DNA from: Novosphingobium sp.
GTDB taxonomy: Bacteria; Pseudomonadota; Alphaproteobacteria; Sphingomonadales; Sphingomonadaceae
Direction of reading: 5' to 3'
Length of the DNA stretch: 51,423 nucleotides
Assembly (NCBI RefSeq): GCF_030699305.1
Contig: NZ_JAUYNB010000035.1
Location: 1-51,423, forward strand
Positions 1-8,024 of the stretch are shown in pieces (the first letter of the stretch is position 1; each line of letters opens with the position of its first letter). Both the position numbers and the translations under genes were made by a program. The notes below the pieces were generated by a model, which searched no databases, was not told where the DNA came from, and worked only from the letters and a program-made list of their open reading frames with translations.

Positions 1-30
1 TTCGCCATGGCTCATTGCCAGCACCGTCAT
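1..30 (-). CDS. Partial transposase, ISNCY/IS1202-like (N-terminus only)
   Basis: Only the first ten codons are inside the window, reading MTVLAMSHGE and running off the left edge. A GGGAGG ribosome-binding site lies 8 bases upstream of the ATG at 28-30. The start resembles my recollection of ISNCY (IS1202-type) transposases, which begin with a similar MTVL.MS.GELSR stretch before a helix-turn-helix. The upstream repeats at 91-128 look like the end of such an element. The call rests on ten residues and remembered family features, so it is tentative. Confidence 0.4.
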   Translation of the reverse strand, partial: MTVLAMSHGE

Positions 31-90
31 AGAAGCGTCCTCCCAACCACCGGGAGAACCATGCCACCGTATTCCGCTGACGACACCCGA

Positions 91-128
91 GGGTGTCATT
101 TCTATCTAGCAGAGGGGTGTCATTTCTA
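91..128. repeat. Two direct repeats GGGTGTCATTTCTA, probable IS end
   Basis: The 14-base unit GGGTGTCATTTCTA occurs at 91-104 and again at 115-128, 24 bases apart, between the partial transposase and the mucR-like gene. Repeated copies of this kind near a terminus are typical transposase-binding sites. The outer element boundary is probably close to 130, but no target duplication can be seen because the other end lies outside the window. Confidence 0.45.
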
Positions 129-207
129 AATGGGGCTTACACAAAATCCAAGATTGATAATATATCTTATGTTAAATGAAATCAACAGCTTATCGTGATT
201 TCAGGAC

Positions 208-687
208 TCAGCCAGCGTCGGTAGCGCCAAAGGCAACGCCAAGTTTCTTGCGCGGCTTGGCGACCTTGGCGGTTTCAGCCTTGGGCTTCGGCTTCTGCCC
301 GGGCTTGCGACCAAGACCGATCCGGACCGCGAGTTCCTTGCGCTTGGCGGCATAGTCGGGTGCGACCATCGGATAGTCGGCCGGCAGGTTCCAGCGCGCG
401 CGGTACTCGGCCGGAGTCATGCCGTGGTCGGTGCCCAGATGACGCTTGAGCATCTTCATCCTCGCGCCGCAATCGAGACAGGTCACGGCGTCGGGCTTGA
501 CCGACGCGCGTACCGAGACCGCAGGCGTGAGCTTTTCCTCGACCGGTTCTGGTGCCTGGCCAAGCGCGGCGAGCGAAGCATAGACCGACTGGATAAGGCC
601 CGGCAGATCATTGGCCGAGACCGAATTGTTGCTGACATGGGCGGAGACGATGTCGGCAACGTGGTCCAGCAAGGTTTCGTCGGCCAT
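208..687 (-). CDS. Ros/MucR family transcriptional regulator
   Basis: The 159-residue protein matches the Ros/MucR family of alphaproteobacterial DNA-binding regulators. It has an acidic N-terminal half and a central prokaryotic zinc finger, with Cys70 and Cys73 (CLDCG) and His83 and His88 (HLGTDHG) as likely ligands. These are followed by the family segment MTPAEYRARWNLPADYPMVAP. The C-terminus is Lys/Pro-rich. The family binds AT-rich promoters and controls exopolysaccharide, virulence or plasmid genes; the target here is unknown. It stands alone on the minus strand beside an IS end, and the gene before it in this direction, ssb, has its own terminator. Confidence 0.93.
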   Translation of the reverse strand: MADETLLDHVADIVSAHVSNNSVSANDLPGLIQSVYASLAALGQAPEPVEEKLTPAVSVRASVKPDAVTCLDCGARMKMLKRHLGTDHGMTPAEYRARWNLPADYPMVAPDYAAKRKELAVRIGLGRKPGQKPKPKAETAKVAKPRKKLGVAFGATDAG

Positions 688-779
688 GATCTTTGCGCTT
701 CCTCGAAGTGGCGATGCCGGACCCTATGGGCGCGCGCGAAGAATTGCCAGTTCATGGGCGCGAATGCAGGATGTCCATG

Positions 780-815
780 AACAAAAAAATGGGGCCAGCA
801 TTGCTGCCGGCCCCG
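780..815 (-). terminator. Rho-independent terminator downstream of ssb
   Basis: Read on the minus strand, a strong stem (GGGGCC at the 5' arm, GGCCCC at the 3' arm, 791-814) is followed at once by A and seven T residues (782-788 on the plus strand). This is a textbook intrinsic terminator for transcription leaving ssb, which ends at 975. It isolates the mucR-like gene from ssb read-through. Confidence 0.75.
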
Positions 816-974
816 TGAAAGTCTTGGGAGAGGATGCCTGAAAGGCAAGGCTGATATGGGTCGCGGCTGCCTATGCTGCAAGTGCGAAATGGGCCCACGC
901 TGTTGAATTTTACGCACCGGGCGCTTGCCCGAGAAGCCCGAAGGGAGGCGGCGCTGCCGCCTCCCCGGCTCGGT

Positions 975-1310
975 TCAGAGAAAGAGGACTTCCTCGGAGA
1001 CGATCTCGACCGCGTAGCGCTCCACGCCTTCCCGGTCGGTCCACTTCGAGTAGTGGAGGCGGCCCTGGACCTCGACCAGATCGCCCTTCTTCTTGTGCTT
1101 GGCGACCGAGGTGCCGAGGCCATTGAAGGCGGTGATGCGGTGGAACTCGGGGATGGTCTCGGTGTAGCCCGCTTCGTTTTTGACCGTCTTGCCGTCGACC
1201 AGCTTGGGGCGGTCGGTGACAAGGGTGAACGAGGTGATCGCAGTTTCGCCAGCGTGGCGGGTTTCAGGGGCGGACGCGATGCGGCCGATCAGGATGACGA
1301 GGTTCTTCAT
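975..1310 (-). CDS. ssb: Plasmid single-stranded DNA-binding protein
   Basis: The protein has 111 residues when started at MKNLVILIGRIASAPETR, the usual SSB opening; an upstream extension in the same frame has no family support. The OB-fold is recognisable from the segments F.LVTDR, ..FHRITAFN, KGDLVEVQGRLHYSKW and YAVEIVSEEVLFL. It is shorter than chromosomal SSB and lacks the acidic C-terminal tail that recruits repair enzymes, so it is probably a plasmid-type SSB protecting DNA during transfer or replication. It is monocistronic and followed by a clear terminator. Confidence 0.9.
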   Translation of the reverse strand: MKNLVILIGRIASAPETRHAGETAITSFTLVTDRPKLVDGKTVKNEAGYTETIPEFHRITAFNGLGTSVAKHKKKGDLVEVQGRLHYSKWTDREGVERYAVEIVSEEVLFL

Positions 1311-1771
1311 GGGTTGTCTCCGGTCTTGAATTCGGCGGAACCGCCCGCCGATGACCCAGACAGGCGGCGCCGTTAGGCCCGGGCCCGCACCGAACGCAGT
1401 GAGGGAAACCCAAAAGCGAGGAGTGGTGCGGCAAGCCCGAAGGGCTTCACGGTCCGCTGCTTTTGGGTTGCGGCCAGGGACTGGCGCCGCAGGGTTCATC
1501 GGCAAACGAAGGGCGGTTTCGTCAATTCATGCCGGAAATCAGCAAGACCCTGCGCCCGTTAGCCTTGGTCGCTGATCAGCCCCGCCCCGGATCTGCCATC
1601 GCAGTGCATGCACGCCTTACCCTCACTGGCTTCGCCGCCTTGCCCGGCGGCATAGTCAGAATGAGGCGCTCCGATCCTTCTCCTTCCGCCCACGCCGCCT
1701 CGGTCCTTGGCACCGGAGCCGCACAAGTCAGGGTATCCGAGGCCCGCGCAGCCACCCACCGCAGTGGGCTC
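1311..1771. other. Non-coding gap with nested inverted repeats
   Basis: I see no credible gene here. The only structure is an 11-base inverted repeat, AACCCAAAAGC at 1407-1417 and GCTTTTGGGTT at 1459-1469. It encloses a smaller hairpin (AAGCCCGAAGGGCTT, 1433-1447). It could be an RNA structure or a protein-binding site; no run of T follows, so it does not look like a terminator. Confidence 0.3.
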
Positions 1772-2116
1772 TCAGCGCCAAGGTTTGGCGAGACCCTGCG
1801 AGATGAGGTAATCGCCTGCGTCCACGCCATTGACCGAGACGGTGGCCAGCGTCCGCCCATAGCGGTCGGTCCCGAGCCGCTCGATCATGACGCGGCCGCG
1901 CGACAGAAGCCGGATCAGCGCAACACGCGAAGCTTCCCCGGCGCGATAATCGCACCAAGCGTAGCTCACACGTCGATCCTGGCACTTCGGACTATCGGGG
2001 AGCTCGGGGGCATCTATGTTGGCGATCCGCACCCGTTCGCCGCCGCAGCGGATAGTGTCGCCGTCGTGGACCGAGGGCGAAAGACACAGGACGACGGCAG
2101 CAAGAACGATAGGCAT
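1772..2116 (-). CDS. Thermonuclease-family (SNase-like) exported nuclease
   Basis: Started at MPIVLAAVVLCLSPS, the protein has 114 residues and a short hydrophobic leader that could be a signal peptide. An upstream start would put extra residues before the leader. The staphylococcal-nuclease fold is seen in HDGDTIRC, VRIANIDAPE and DRYGRTLATV. Arg30, Glu38 and Arg88 align with the catalytic Arg-Glu-Arg triad of the family, and the metal-binding Asp residues are present. It would cleave DNA or RNA with calcium, probably outside the cytoplasm. Such small nucleases are common on sphingomonad plasmids; their job there is unclear. Confidence 0.85.
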   Translation of the reverse strand: MPIVLAAVVLCLSPSVHDGDTIRCGGERVRIANIDAPELPDSPKCQDRRVSYAWCDYRAGEASRVALIRLLSRGRVMIERLGTDRYGRTLATVSVNGVDAGDYLISQGLAKPWR

Positions 2117-2133
2117 GGCCGGGACCCTAGCAA

Positions 2134-2145
2134 CCCCTCCCCTTC
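2134..2145 (-). promoter_or_regulatory. Purine-rich leader motif, copy upstream of the SNase gene
   Basis: Minus strand GAAGGGGAGGGG, 18 bases before the ATG. It is the copy closest to a start codon and could double as a ribosome-binding region here. Confidence 0.3.
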
Positions 2146-2407
2146 GCGCCAATGGCCCCGATCGTCACCCGCAGGGCCGGCATTCATGCCGGCGAGCTTG
2201 GGTGGGCGGCGGTGCGACAGCGCCGACGCGCGCCCTAGCGAGTAGAGCGGGTTGACCCCAGCCCGCGTGGGGCGCGGGCGCCGGGGTGCCCATTCCCTGC
2301 CGCCCCCTCGCCAACCAAGACCAAGCCCGGTATCATCGCCCCGACAGACATCGCCTGGGACCCGCTGCCGCAGGCAGGACAGTGTCCGATCCTAAGGAGG
2401 AGGCCAG

Positions 2408-2596
2408 ATGGTTGATCACTCAGACATGCCAAGCGCGCTGCAGGTGGCTCAGGCTATGTCATCCGTGCTGGGCAAGAAGCTCGCCGATCACAGCGCCAGC
2501 GAGATCGTGCTTACCCGCGAGGAAGCCGCCCTGTGCTTCGGCTTTGCCGAGGGCGTGGCCGAGAACTTGGCGCAAGACGAACCGGACGGTGGCTGA
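2408..2596 (+). CDS. Small hypothetical protein, 62 aa
   Basis: This short plus-strand frame is preceded by a strong ribosome-binding site (AAGGAGG ending about 8 bases before the ATG). That is the main reason to accept it. The product, beginning MVDHSDMPSALQVAQAM, is soluble and acidic, with helix-forming segments and no recognised domain. It lies alone between two minus-strand genes. No function can be assigned. Confidence 0.5.
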   Translation: MVDHSDMPSALQVAQAMSSVLGKKLADHSASEIVLTREEAALCFGFAEGVAENLAQDEPDGG

Positions 2597-2617
2597 AACC
2601 ACAGGCCCCACCCCAGT

Positions 2618-3307
2618 CTAGCGGACCGTGAGCCCGAGTTCCCCGAGCAATTGCCCCGCCTGCTCACGCGAGATCGTGGCCCCGCGAAACAGGTTGGCAT
2701 CGACCAGGCGCAGCCCGCCAAGATCGGCACCGCGCAGGTCCGAGCCTTCGAAGCGCGATCCCGCGACCATAGCCTCGCGCAGGCTGCAGTCCTCGAACAC
2801 CGTCATGCGGAAGTCGCCCTTGCGCAGGTCAGCGCCGGAGAGGTCGACCCGGCGCAGGCTCTCCTTGCGGAAGGAGAAGCCAGGCAGTTTGGCGCTGACC
2901 AGCAGCACTTCCTCGAAGTGGATATGCATGGCCCGCGCTTCGGAGAAATCCGCCCCGGTGAGCTTGGTCCCCACGAACTTAGTGGAAGTCAGCGTCGCGC
3001 GCCGCCAGACGGAGTTGTTGAAGTCGCCGCCCAAGAACGTAGCCTCGCTGAGATTTGCGCCGACGAAACTGACGAATGGCGCCCGGCAGCTTTGCCAGAC
3101 GGAGCCTTCAAGCTTGGTGCCGCTGCAATCGGTCTTGCGCAGATTGCAGCCTTCAAACCGCCAGCCCGTCAGGTCGAGCCCGGAGAGGTCAGCCTCCTCG
3201 AGGTCGCAATCGGTCACGACCTGCGGCGCGCCGCCAGTGAGCGGGGCAAGATCGGAACGCGTCAGCGTCCGCCCCGAAAGGCCGAGAGGAGAAAACAGGT
3301 CGTCCAT
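2618..3307 (-). CDS. Pentapeptide repeat protein
   Basis: The 229 residues are largely made of A(D/N)LXX-type pentapeptides, for example CDLEEADLSGLDLTG, CNLRKTD, GANLSEATF, ADFSEA, VDLSGADLRKGDF and SDLRGADLGGL. These should form a right-handed quadrilateral beta-helix. Length and layout resemble the Qnr/MfpA group, which mimic DNA and protect gyrase. Many other pentapeptide proteins have no known role, so gyrase protection is only a possibility. It is convergent with the 62-residue ORF at 2408 and divergent from the YdeI-like gene, 46 bases away. Confidence 0.85.
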   Translation of the reverse strand: MDDLFSPLGLSGRTLTRSDLAPLTGGAPQVVTDCDLEEADLSGLDLTGWRFEGCNLRKTDCSGTKLEGSVWQSCRAPFVSFVGANLSEATFLGGDFNNSVWRRATLTSTKFVGTKLTGADFSEARAMHIHFEEVLLVSAKLPGFSFRKESLRRVDLSGADLRKGDFRMTVFEDCSLREAMVAGSRFEGSDLRGADLGGLRLVDANLFRGATISREQAGQLLGELGLTVR

Positions 3308-3353
3308 CCCCCCGCCCTAGCCGTCGGCAGCCGGGGCCGCTAGGCTCCGCTCA

Positions 3354-3938
3354 ATGACCGAACTGCGTGGAGACCTGCCGATCCTCTTGTTCGCGGCGCA
3401 GCCTGCGTTCGAGGAATGGCTGGCACAGCAACCGGAAGGTGCCCCCGGCGCATGGCTGCGCTTCGCGAAGAAGGGCACCGCAATCACCAGCCTGACCAAG
3501 GCCGAGGCGATCGATGCGGCGCTGTGCCACGGGTGGATCGACGGCCAGCTCGACAAATACGATGCGGAGAGCTGGCTGATCCGTTTTACGCCGCGCAAGG
3601 CCCGCAGCAAGTGGTCCGAGGTCAACCGGACCCGGGCTGAAGAACTGATCGCGGCAGGACGCTTGCGTCCGCGCGGGCTCGCCGAAGTGGAACGCGCCAA
3701 GGCCGATGGCAGCTGGGCGGCGGCCTATGCGCCGGCGAGCACCGCCAAAGTTCCCGAGGATCTGGCCCAAGCGCTCGCCGCAAACCCCAAGGCTGCAGCG
3801 TTCTTCGCCACGCTGACCGGCGCAAACCGCTATGCGGTGCTCTACCGCATCGGCGCGGTCAAACGCGCCGAGACCCGCGCGCGCAAGATCGCTGCGTTCG
3901 TCGCCATGCTCGAGCGCGGCGAGACCATTCACGGCTGA
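3354..3938 (+). CDS. YdeI/OmpD-associated family protein
   Basis: The 194-residue protein matches the YdeI/OmpD-associated (bacteriocin-protection) family. Diagnostic segments are the N-terminal F..WL..... with AWLRFAKKG, then EAIDAALCHGWIDGQ, IRFTPRKARSKWSEVN and the helical C-terminus with YAVLYRIGAVKRAETRARKI. The family is linked by a few genetic studies to peptide or antibiotic tolerance, but its biochemistry is unknown. It is a single plus-strand gene in a mostly minus-strand backbone. Confidence 0.85.
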   Translation: MTELRGDLPILLFAAQPAFEEWLAQQPEGAPGAWLRFAKKGTAITSLTKAEAIDAALCHGWIDGQLDKYDAESWLIRFTPRKARSKWSEVNRTRAEELIAAGRLRPRGLAEVERAKADGSWAAAYAPASTAKVPEDLAQALAANPKAAAFFATLTGANRYAVLYRIGAVKRAETRARKIAAFVAMLERGETIHG

Positions 3939-4097
3939 GCCGGGCAAGCAGCAGTCCCATCCGCGGCATCTTGCCGCAGGCGAAGGCCCGGCATAGACTG
4001 ACCCCAGCGAGTCCATGCGGGGCTCGCGTTTAACCGAAGGAGATGCGCGAGAGGTCGAACGGGCAGCGTCGATCGCGAGAAATTGGAGCAAAGACCA

Positions 4098-5327
4098 ATG
4101 ATCCAGCGATACCGTTTGCTCGGCCGCAGCGTGGCCGAAGGCGATGAACTTCAGCCGATGCTTGCCAAAGCCTACGCGCAAAAGGCCCAAGTCCTGTGCG
4201 AATGCCGCAAGGGGACCGACCTGCCGCTCTACATTTCGCACCGCAATGACCGCTACGTGCTCGCGCGCTGGCCGGGCTCGGGCGCGCGTCATGCGACCGC
4301 CTGCGATCACTACGAGGCGCCCGATTACCTGACCGGCATGGGCCAGGTGCGCGGCAGCGCGATCCTCGACGACGAAGCGAGCGGCGAGACCGCGCTCAAG
4401 CTGGGCTTCCCCCTGTCGCGCGGCGGCGCCCGGCTCGCGCCGGCAGCGCTGACCAACGACAAGCCGACGGTGAAGTCGTCGGGGCAGAAGCTGTCGATGC
4501 GCGGGCTGCTCCACGTCCTGTGGGATCGGGCCGAACTGACGCACTGGCATCCCAAGATGGCAGGCAAGCGCAGCTGGTTTGTGGTGCGCCGCGCGCTGCT
4601 CGAGGCGGCGGCCTCGTGCCGGACGAAGCAGGAGGCCCTGCCCCACGTGCTGTTCGTGCCCGAGAGCTTCAAGCTGGAGGAGAAAGAGGACATCCGCGCC
4701 CGCCGCCGCGCCGCGCTCGAGCGGGTCTATCGCTCACGTGACGAGCTGATGGTGGTGGTAGGTGAGATCAAGGAGATCGTCTCGGCGCACGGCTCGGAGC
4801 GGATCGTTCTGCGCCACGTCGGCGACATGCCCTTCGTGATGGACCCGGACATGGCGCGCCGGTTCCACAAGCGCTTCGCGGGCGAGCTCGCGCTGTGGCA
4901 GGCGCAGCACGGCGCCAAGGCCGAGCAGGATCACCTGGTGATCGCGGGCTCGTTCGCGCGGCGGCGCGAAGGCACGTTCGACCTGATAGAGGTCGCCCTA
5001 ATGCCGGTGAGCGCTGAGTGGTTGCCATACGAGACCAGCGACGAGCGCTACCTGATCGCCAAGGCGGTCGCCGAGAAGCGCCGGTTCGTGAAGGGTCTGC
5101 GCGTCAATCTCGACGTCGACACGCCGATCGCGAGCCTGGTGCTCAAGGACACTGGCGAGGAAGCCTGCGCGGTCCATATCCATGACCGCGACAACGAGGT
5201 GGCCGAACCGCTCGAAGCGCTGCTTGCCGGGCAAGGCGTCGCACACCGGTTCTGGAAGGAAGGCGAGCCGCTCCCGGCGCGCGTCACGCGGCCCCGGCGA
5301 AGCTGGGAAGCTCAGGCTGCAGCCTGA
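4098..5327 (+). CDS. DUF1173 family protein
   Basis: The 409-residue product belongs to the plasmid-borne DUF1173 family, which I recognise from the N-terminal CECRKGTDLPLYISHRNDRYVLARWPG region with the early Cys pair. The later block is ...RSWFVVRRALLEAA. I start at MIQRYRLLGR: GGAG lies 9 bases upstream of that ATG, whereas the in-frame TTG at 4083 is weaker. The family is frequent on alphaproteobacterial conjugative plasmids, often near transfer genes. It has no established activity; the N-terminal cysteines may bind metal. Confidence 0.85.
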   Translation: MIQRYRLLGRSVAEGDELQPMLAKAYAQKAQVLCECRKGTDLPLYISHRNDRYVLARWPGSGARHATACDHYEAPDYLTGMGQVRGSAILDDEASGETALKLGFPLSRGGARLAPAALTNDKPTVKSSGQKLSMRGLLHVLWDRAELTHWHPKMAGKRSWFVVRRALLEAAASCRTKQEALPHVLFVPESFKLEEKEDIRARRRAALERVYRSRDELMVVVGEIKEIVSAHGSERIVLRHVGDMPFVMDPDMARRFHKRFAGELALWQAQHGAKAEQDHLVIAGSFARRREGTFDLIEVALMPVSAEWLPYETSDERYLIAKAVAEKRRFVKGLRVNLDVDTPIASLVLKDTGEEACAVHIHDRDNEVAEPLEALLAGQGVAHRFWKEGEPLPARVTRPRRSWEAQAAA

Positions 5328-5336
5328 TTCTTCAGC

Positions 5337-5840
5337 TTAGTCTTCCGGACGGGGCAACGGCCGGGTCGGCAGGAGATCGACCCGGTGGGGCGCGGGCGCG
5401 GCGGCGCGCAGGGCTTCGAGGCGCGCAGGGACTTCATCGGCGTGCTGGGTGATCTCGATCCGCTGCAGGGACACGATCGTCCAAACCGCCAGGTCTGGGT
5501 TGTCGGTCACGTGGACCGAGTAGGCGAGCGGCAGCTTTTCGGGGTAAAGCCAGAGCAGCAGCACCGGCAGCGCCGCGAGATTGGGGCGGCCGTCGATCGC
5601 CAGCAGCGTCAGCACGCCAGTGTCACGGTCGTAGCGGCAGCTGATCCCGAGCGGCTCGGGATGGCCGACGAGGCCGAGGATGGTCTCCTTCGCTTTCGCG
5701 CCGAACACTGCATCGAGTTCGCCCGGCGGCTGCGCGGATGCATCGCTCGCGAGGTCGGCAAGGAACAGTTCGACCGCGGCGAAGCGCGCGGCCTCCTCGC
5801 GGGTGCAGGCGATTTCGAGAGTGAGCGTGCGTGACGACAT
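5337..5840 (-). CDS. Hypothetical protein, 167 aa
   Basis: An intact minus-strand frame whose codon use matches its neighbours, converging with DUF1173 nine bases away. The protein is soluble and begins MSSRTLTLEIACTREEAARF. A central hydrophobic stretch around PNLAALPVLLLWLYPEKLPLAY looks like a buried core rather than a membrane helix. I recognise no family. It is probably a plasmid backbone protein of unknown function. Confidence 0.6.
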   Translation of the reverse strand: MSSRTLTLEIACTREEAARFAAVELFLADLASDASAQPPGELDAVFGAKAKETILGLVGHPEPLGISCRYDRDTGVLTLLAIDGRPNLAALPVLLLWLYPEKLPLAYSVHVTDNPDLAVWTIVSLQRIEITQHADEVPARLEALRAAAPAPHRVDLLPTRPLPRPED

Positions 5841-5937
5841 GGTCTGAGGCTTTCGCTTGGCATCGCGCAGCGCCGCTGCCCCGCGTCATGACGGCGGGAC
5901 ACCGTCAAGAACGGCGGAAATGCACGGGATTGAAGGT

Positions 5938-6450
5938 TCAGAGGACGAGGTGGCGCTCGACGTGCGCGCGCTCGCGGACTCGCTGGAGGTTGTAGACGGG
6001 GACGGCGTAGGTCGCGGCAATACGCAGCGCCTGGCCGGTGCCGCCCGAAGCCTCGCCATCAGCGGTCCAGCACAGCACGAATTCCGAAGGGCTATCGAGC
6101 GCGGGGCCCAGAATCTGGAAGACGTTGCGGGTGTGAAGGTCCTGGACGAAGTGCGACAGCCCGGCGAAAGCCGGATGGTGCGCAGCGGCGATTTCGCGCG
6201 CCCTGCCCCAGATCTCCTCGCCCAACACGCCCGCATGAAACGCGCTTCCCGAGCCGCGCCAGCCTGCCGCTGGCAGGAAGATCTGCGCCGCGTCGCCCGC
6301 GCCGCGTTCGAAGGCGCTGTCGGCGCCGATCGCGTGACCCGAGCGCAGGACATAGCCGCGCTTGAGCAGGGCAAAGGCGGCGCGGGTCATCAGGCTGAGC
6401 ATTTCGGGTGGCGTCGCGCGCGCGCCAATCCCGGAATAGAAGCGAAGCAT
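5938..6450 (-). CDS. DprA/SLOG-like Rossmann-fold protein
   Basis: Using the ATG at 6448-6450 (MLRFYSGIGARATPPEM), the product is 170 residues. The segments SGIGAR, RSGHAIGADSAFERGAG and the late FVLCWTADG...SGGTGQALRIA match the phage/plasmid proteins often annotated as DNA recombination-mediator protein A-like. These belong to the SLOG superfamily of nucleotide- or DNA-binding Rossmann folds. It lacks the N-terminal SAM and C-terminal winged-helix parts of true DprA. It is the last gene of a minus-strand run with 6494-6817 and 6814-7269, and a purine-rich leader motif lies 34 bases upstream. Confidence 0.75.
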   Translation of the reverse strand: MLRFYSGIGARATPPEMLSLMTRAAFALLKRGYVLRSGHAIGADSAFERGAGDAAQIFLPAAGWRGSGSAFHAGVLGEEIWGRAREIAAAHHPAFAGLSHFVQDLHTRNVFQILGPALDSPSEFVLCWTADGEASGGTGQALRIAATYAVPVYNLQRVRERAHVERHLVL

Positions 6451-6483
6451 GGCCGGTCTCCCCAAAGGAACACCAGCTCCAAG

Positions 6484-6495
6484 CCCCCTCCCCTC
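6484..6495 (-). promoter_or_regulatory. Purine-rich leader motif, copy upstream of the DprA-like gene
   Basis: Minus strand GAGGGGAGGGGG. It overlaps the last two bases of the upstream gene's stop codon and lies 34 bases before the next ATG. Confidence 0.45.
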
Positions 6496-6817
6496 ACTGG
6501 TCGTCGGCGGCGTCCGGATACCAGTCCAGCACCGGTGGGTCGGAATGGCTCGCATCGTAGGCGGCAATGGCCGCGTGGGTGATCCAGGTCGCAGGGCTGC
6601 GCAGCGCGACATAGGCGCCGTAAAACCGCCCGCCGCGTTCGACGAACTGGGCATGGACATCCTCGGCTACCGCCTCGCTGACGAGGAACCCCGGCATGCC
6701 CCGGATATGGACCGGCGGCAGGACGCCGAGCATGTCGTCGTGGAACGCCTCGCTCACCCGCGACAGCGGGAAGCGGGCGAGAAGTTCGGCAATTGCCGCA
6801 TCGTTGTTGTCGGTCAT
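6494..6817 (-). CDS. Hypothetical protein, 107 aa
   Basis: The frame starts at MTDNNDAAIAELLARFPLS; its ATG overlaps the stop of the upstream gene by four bases (ATGA), which implies translational coupling. The product is a small acidic protein with segments such as DDMLGVLPPVHIRGMPGFLVSEAVAEDV and RFYGAYVALR. I recognise no domain. The coupling suggests that it acts with the 151-residue protein encoded just before it. Confidence 0.7.
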   Translation of the reverse strand: MTDNNDAAIAELLARFPLSRVSEAFHDDMLGVLPPVHIRGMPGFLVSEAVAEDVHAQFVERGGRFYGAYVALRSPATWITHAAIAAYDASHSDPPVLDWYPDAADDQ

Positions 6818-7269
6818 GCCCGTGCTCCTCGCAGGAGAACGAATGGCGGGATGGTCAGCTCGGCGCGGGCCATCTCGCGTTTGAGCTCGCGCAGACGGGT
6901 GAAGCCTTTGATCCATGACGGCGGGAACAGGACCCATTCGTCCTCGCTCGCCGTGTAGTCGCGCAAGGGACCGGTGCCGTCGTACAGCACGATCTCGGGC
7001 ATGAACGCTCCGAGGCAACCGCCCGACCAGCGGCGGAACGGCAGGCCGTGCTCGCAGCAAAAGGCGTCGACTGCGGGGATCTGCCCGCCGTTGAGCTCGG
7101 TGCCGTAGAGTTCGAGCGGCTCGCCCGCGACCAGCGCGGCGGCGTCGAACGGCTCGCCGTCCCATTCGGTGCGCAAGTCATAGTCGGCCGCGTGGGCGGC
7201 GAAGACCTCAAGGTGTTCGCGCGGCAACGTGCCGCCGATGGTGATGTGAATGGGAGCGCGGTTGCCCAT
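6814..7269 (-). CDS. Hypothetical protein, 151 aa
   Basis: The ORF begins MGNRAPIHITIGGTLPREHLE and ends in a four-base overlap with the next gene. A beta-rich N-terminus is followed by VDAFCCEHGLPFRRWSGGCLG, with three cysteines and a histidine that could bind metal, and then by a helical C-terminus. No family is recognised. Its promoter region is probably the gap below the HMCES gene, where a purine-rich motif occurs 46-58 bases upstream of the ATG. Confidence 0.7.
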   Translation of the reverse strand: MGNRAPIHITIGGTLPREHLEVFAAHAADYDLRTEWDGEPFDAAALVAGEPLELYGTELNGGQIPAVDAFCCEHGLPFRRWSGGCLGAFMPEIVLYDGTGPLRDYTASEDEWVLFPPSWIKGFTRLRELKREMARAELTIPPFVLLRGARA

Positions 7270-7315
7270 GGGCCAGGTCCTTTCGCAGGTGTCGTTGATC
7301 CGACCCCGCTCAAGT

Positions 7316-7327
7316 CCCTCTCCCCTC
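7316..7327 (-). promoter_or_regulatory. Purine-rich leader motif, copy between the HMCES gene and the 151-aa gene
   Basis: Minus strand GAGGGGAGAGGG, five bases after the HMCES stop codon and 46 bases before the next ATG; one base differs from the best copies. Confidence 0.4.
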
Positions 7328-7332
7328 GATAG

Positions 7333-7938
7333 TCAGCTGCGGCGGGCGGCCCAGCGCTCGGGGGTGCGGTCGACCTCAAGCGCACTTGAGCATGTCTGGC
7401 ACAGCGCGAATGCCTCAGCCGGGGTTCCTGCCAGCCATTGCTCCCAGTCGCTCCGCGCCAGCACGACAGGCATGCGGTCGTGGACGTCGGCCATTTGCGG
7501 GCAGCCATCGACCATCACCATCGAATAGGCCTGGCCCCATTCCTCGGTCGGACGCCAGAGCCCGGCGACGGCGAAGACCTCTTGGCCTGCCAGCGAGTAC
7601 CAGGTGCGGGTCATCGCGCCTTTGTCGCCTTCGGCTTCGGCCCAGGCACTGACCGGGATCAGGCAGCGGCGGCGCTCGAAGCTGGCCCGCCAGAACGCGG
7701 TGCCGAGCTTGTCCTCGCGCGCGTTGTTGACCGGCTTGGGCCTCAATGGCTGACCGCTCTTGCCCTTGAGCACGAGCGGGAACCCCCAGGTCATCACCCG
7801 GGCCTCGCCTTCGGCGACCACCAGCCCCGGATAGCCAGGATAGACCTCGGCCGCGAAGTTGGCGCCCTGCCCTGCCCGCGCGCCGAATAGCCGGGCAATC
7901 TCGGCGGGCGCCTTGGTCATGCGGTACAAATTGCACAT
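7333..7938 (-). CDS. HMCES/YedK (SRAP) abasic-site shielding protein
   Basis: The 201-residue protein is an SOS response-associated peptidase (SRAP) family member. I start at MCNLYRMT because Cys2 becomes the N-terminal catalytic cysteine that forms the thiazolidine cross-link with abasic sites in single-stranded DNA. Other family residues are visible: the Asn pair and Arg in PVNNARED (70-75), an acidic residue after RCLIPVSAW, and His153 in DVHDRMPVVL. It protects stalled forks from error-prone processing. It shares an 86-base divergent intergenic region with the small gene at 8025, and that region contains a LexA box. Confidence 0.93.
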   Translation of the reverse strand: MCNLYRMTKAPAEIARLFGARAGQGANFAAEVYPGYPGLVVAEGEARVMTWGFPLVLKGKSGQPLRPKPVNNAREDKLGTAFWRASFERRRCLIPVSAWAEAEGDKGAMTRTWYSLAGQEVFAVAGLWRPTEEWGQAYSMVMVDGCPQMADVHDRMPVVLARSDWEQWLAGTPAEAFALCQTCSSALEVDRTPERWAARRS

Positions 7939-7999
7939 AACCCGATGCTCGGTTGGACGGCTGCCCGTGTCAATCCAACAGACCCACCCTTGCAAATAT

Positions 8000-8014
8000 G
8001 TTCCCTCTATGTTC
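8000..8014 (+). promoter_or_regulatory. LexA (SOS) box, HMCES / 8025 gene intergenic region
   Basis: The sequence GTTCCCTCTATGTTC fits GTTC-N7-GTTC, the alphaproteobacterial LexA operator. It ends 11 bases before the ATG of the 63-residue gene, almost the same geometry as the umuD box at 39286. The HMCES start lies 62 bases away on the other side. Confidence 0.75.
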
Positions 8015-8024
8015 TGTTGCTCTC

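Noticed and set aside
3351..4646. 431-codon minus-strand open frame
   Set aside because: It is antisense to the YdeI-like and DUF1173 genes and Arg/Ala/Gln-rich, as expected of GC-rich shadow frames.
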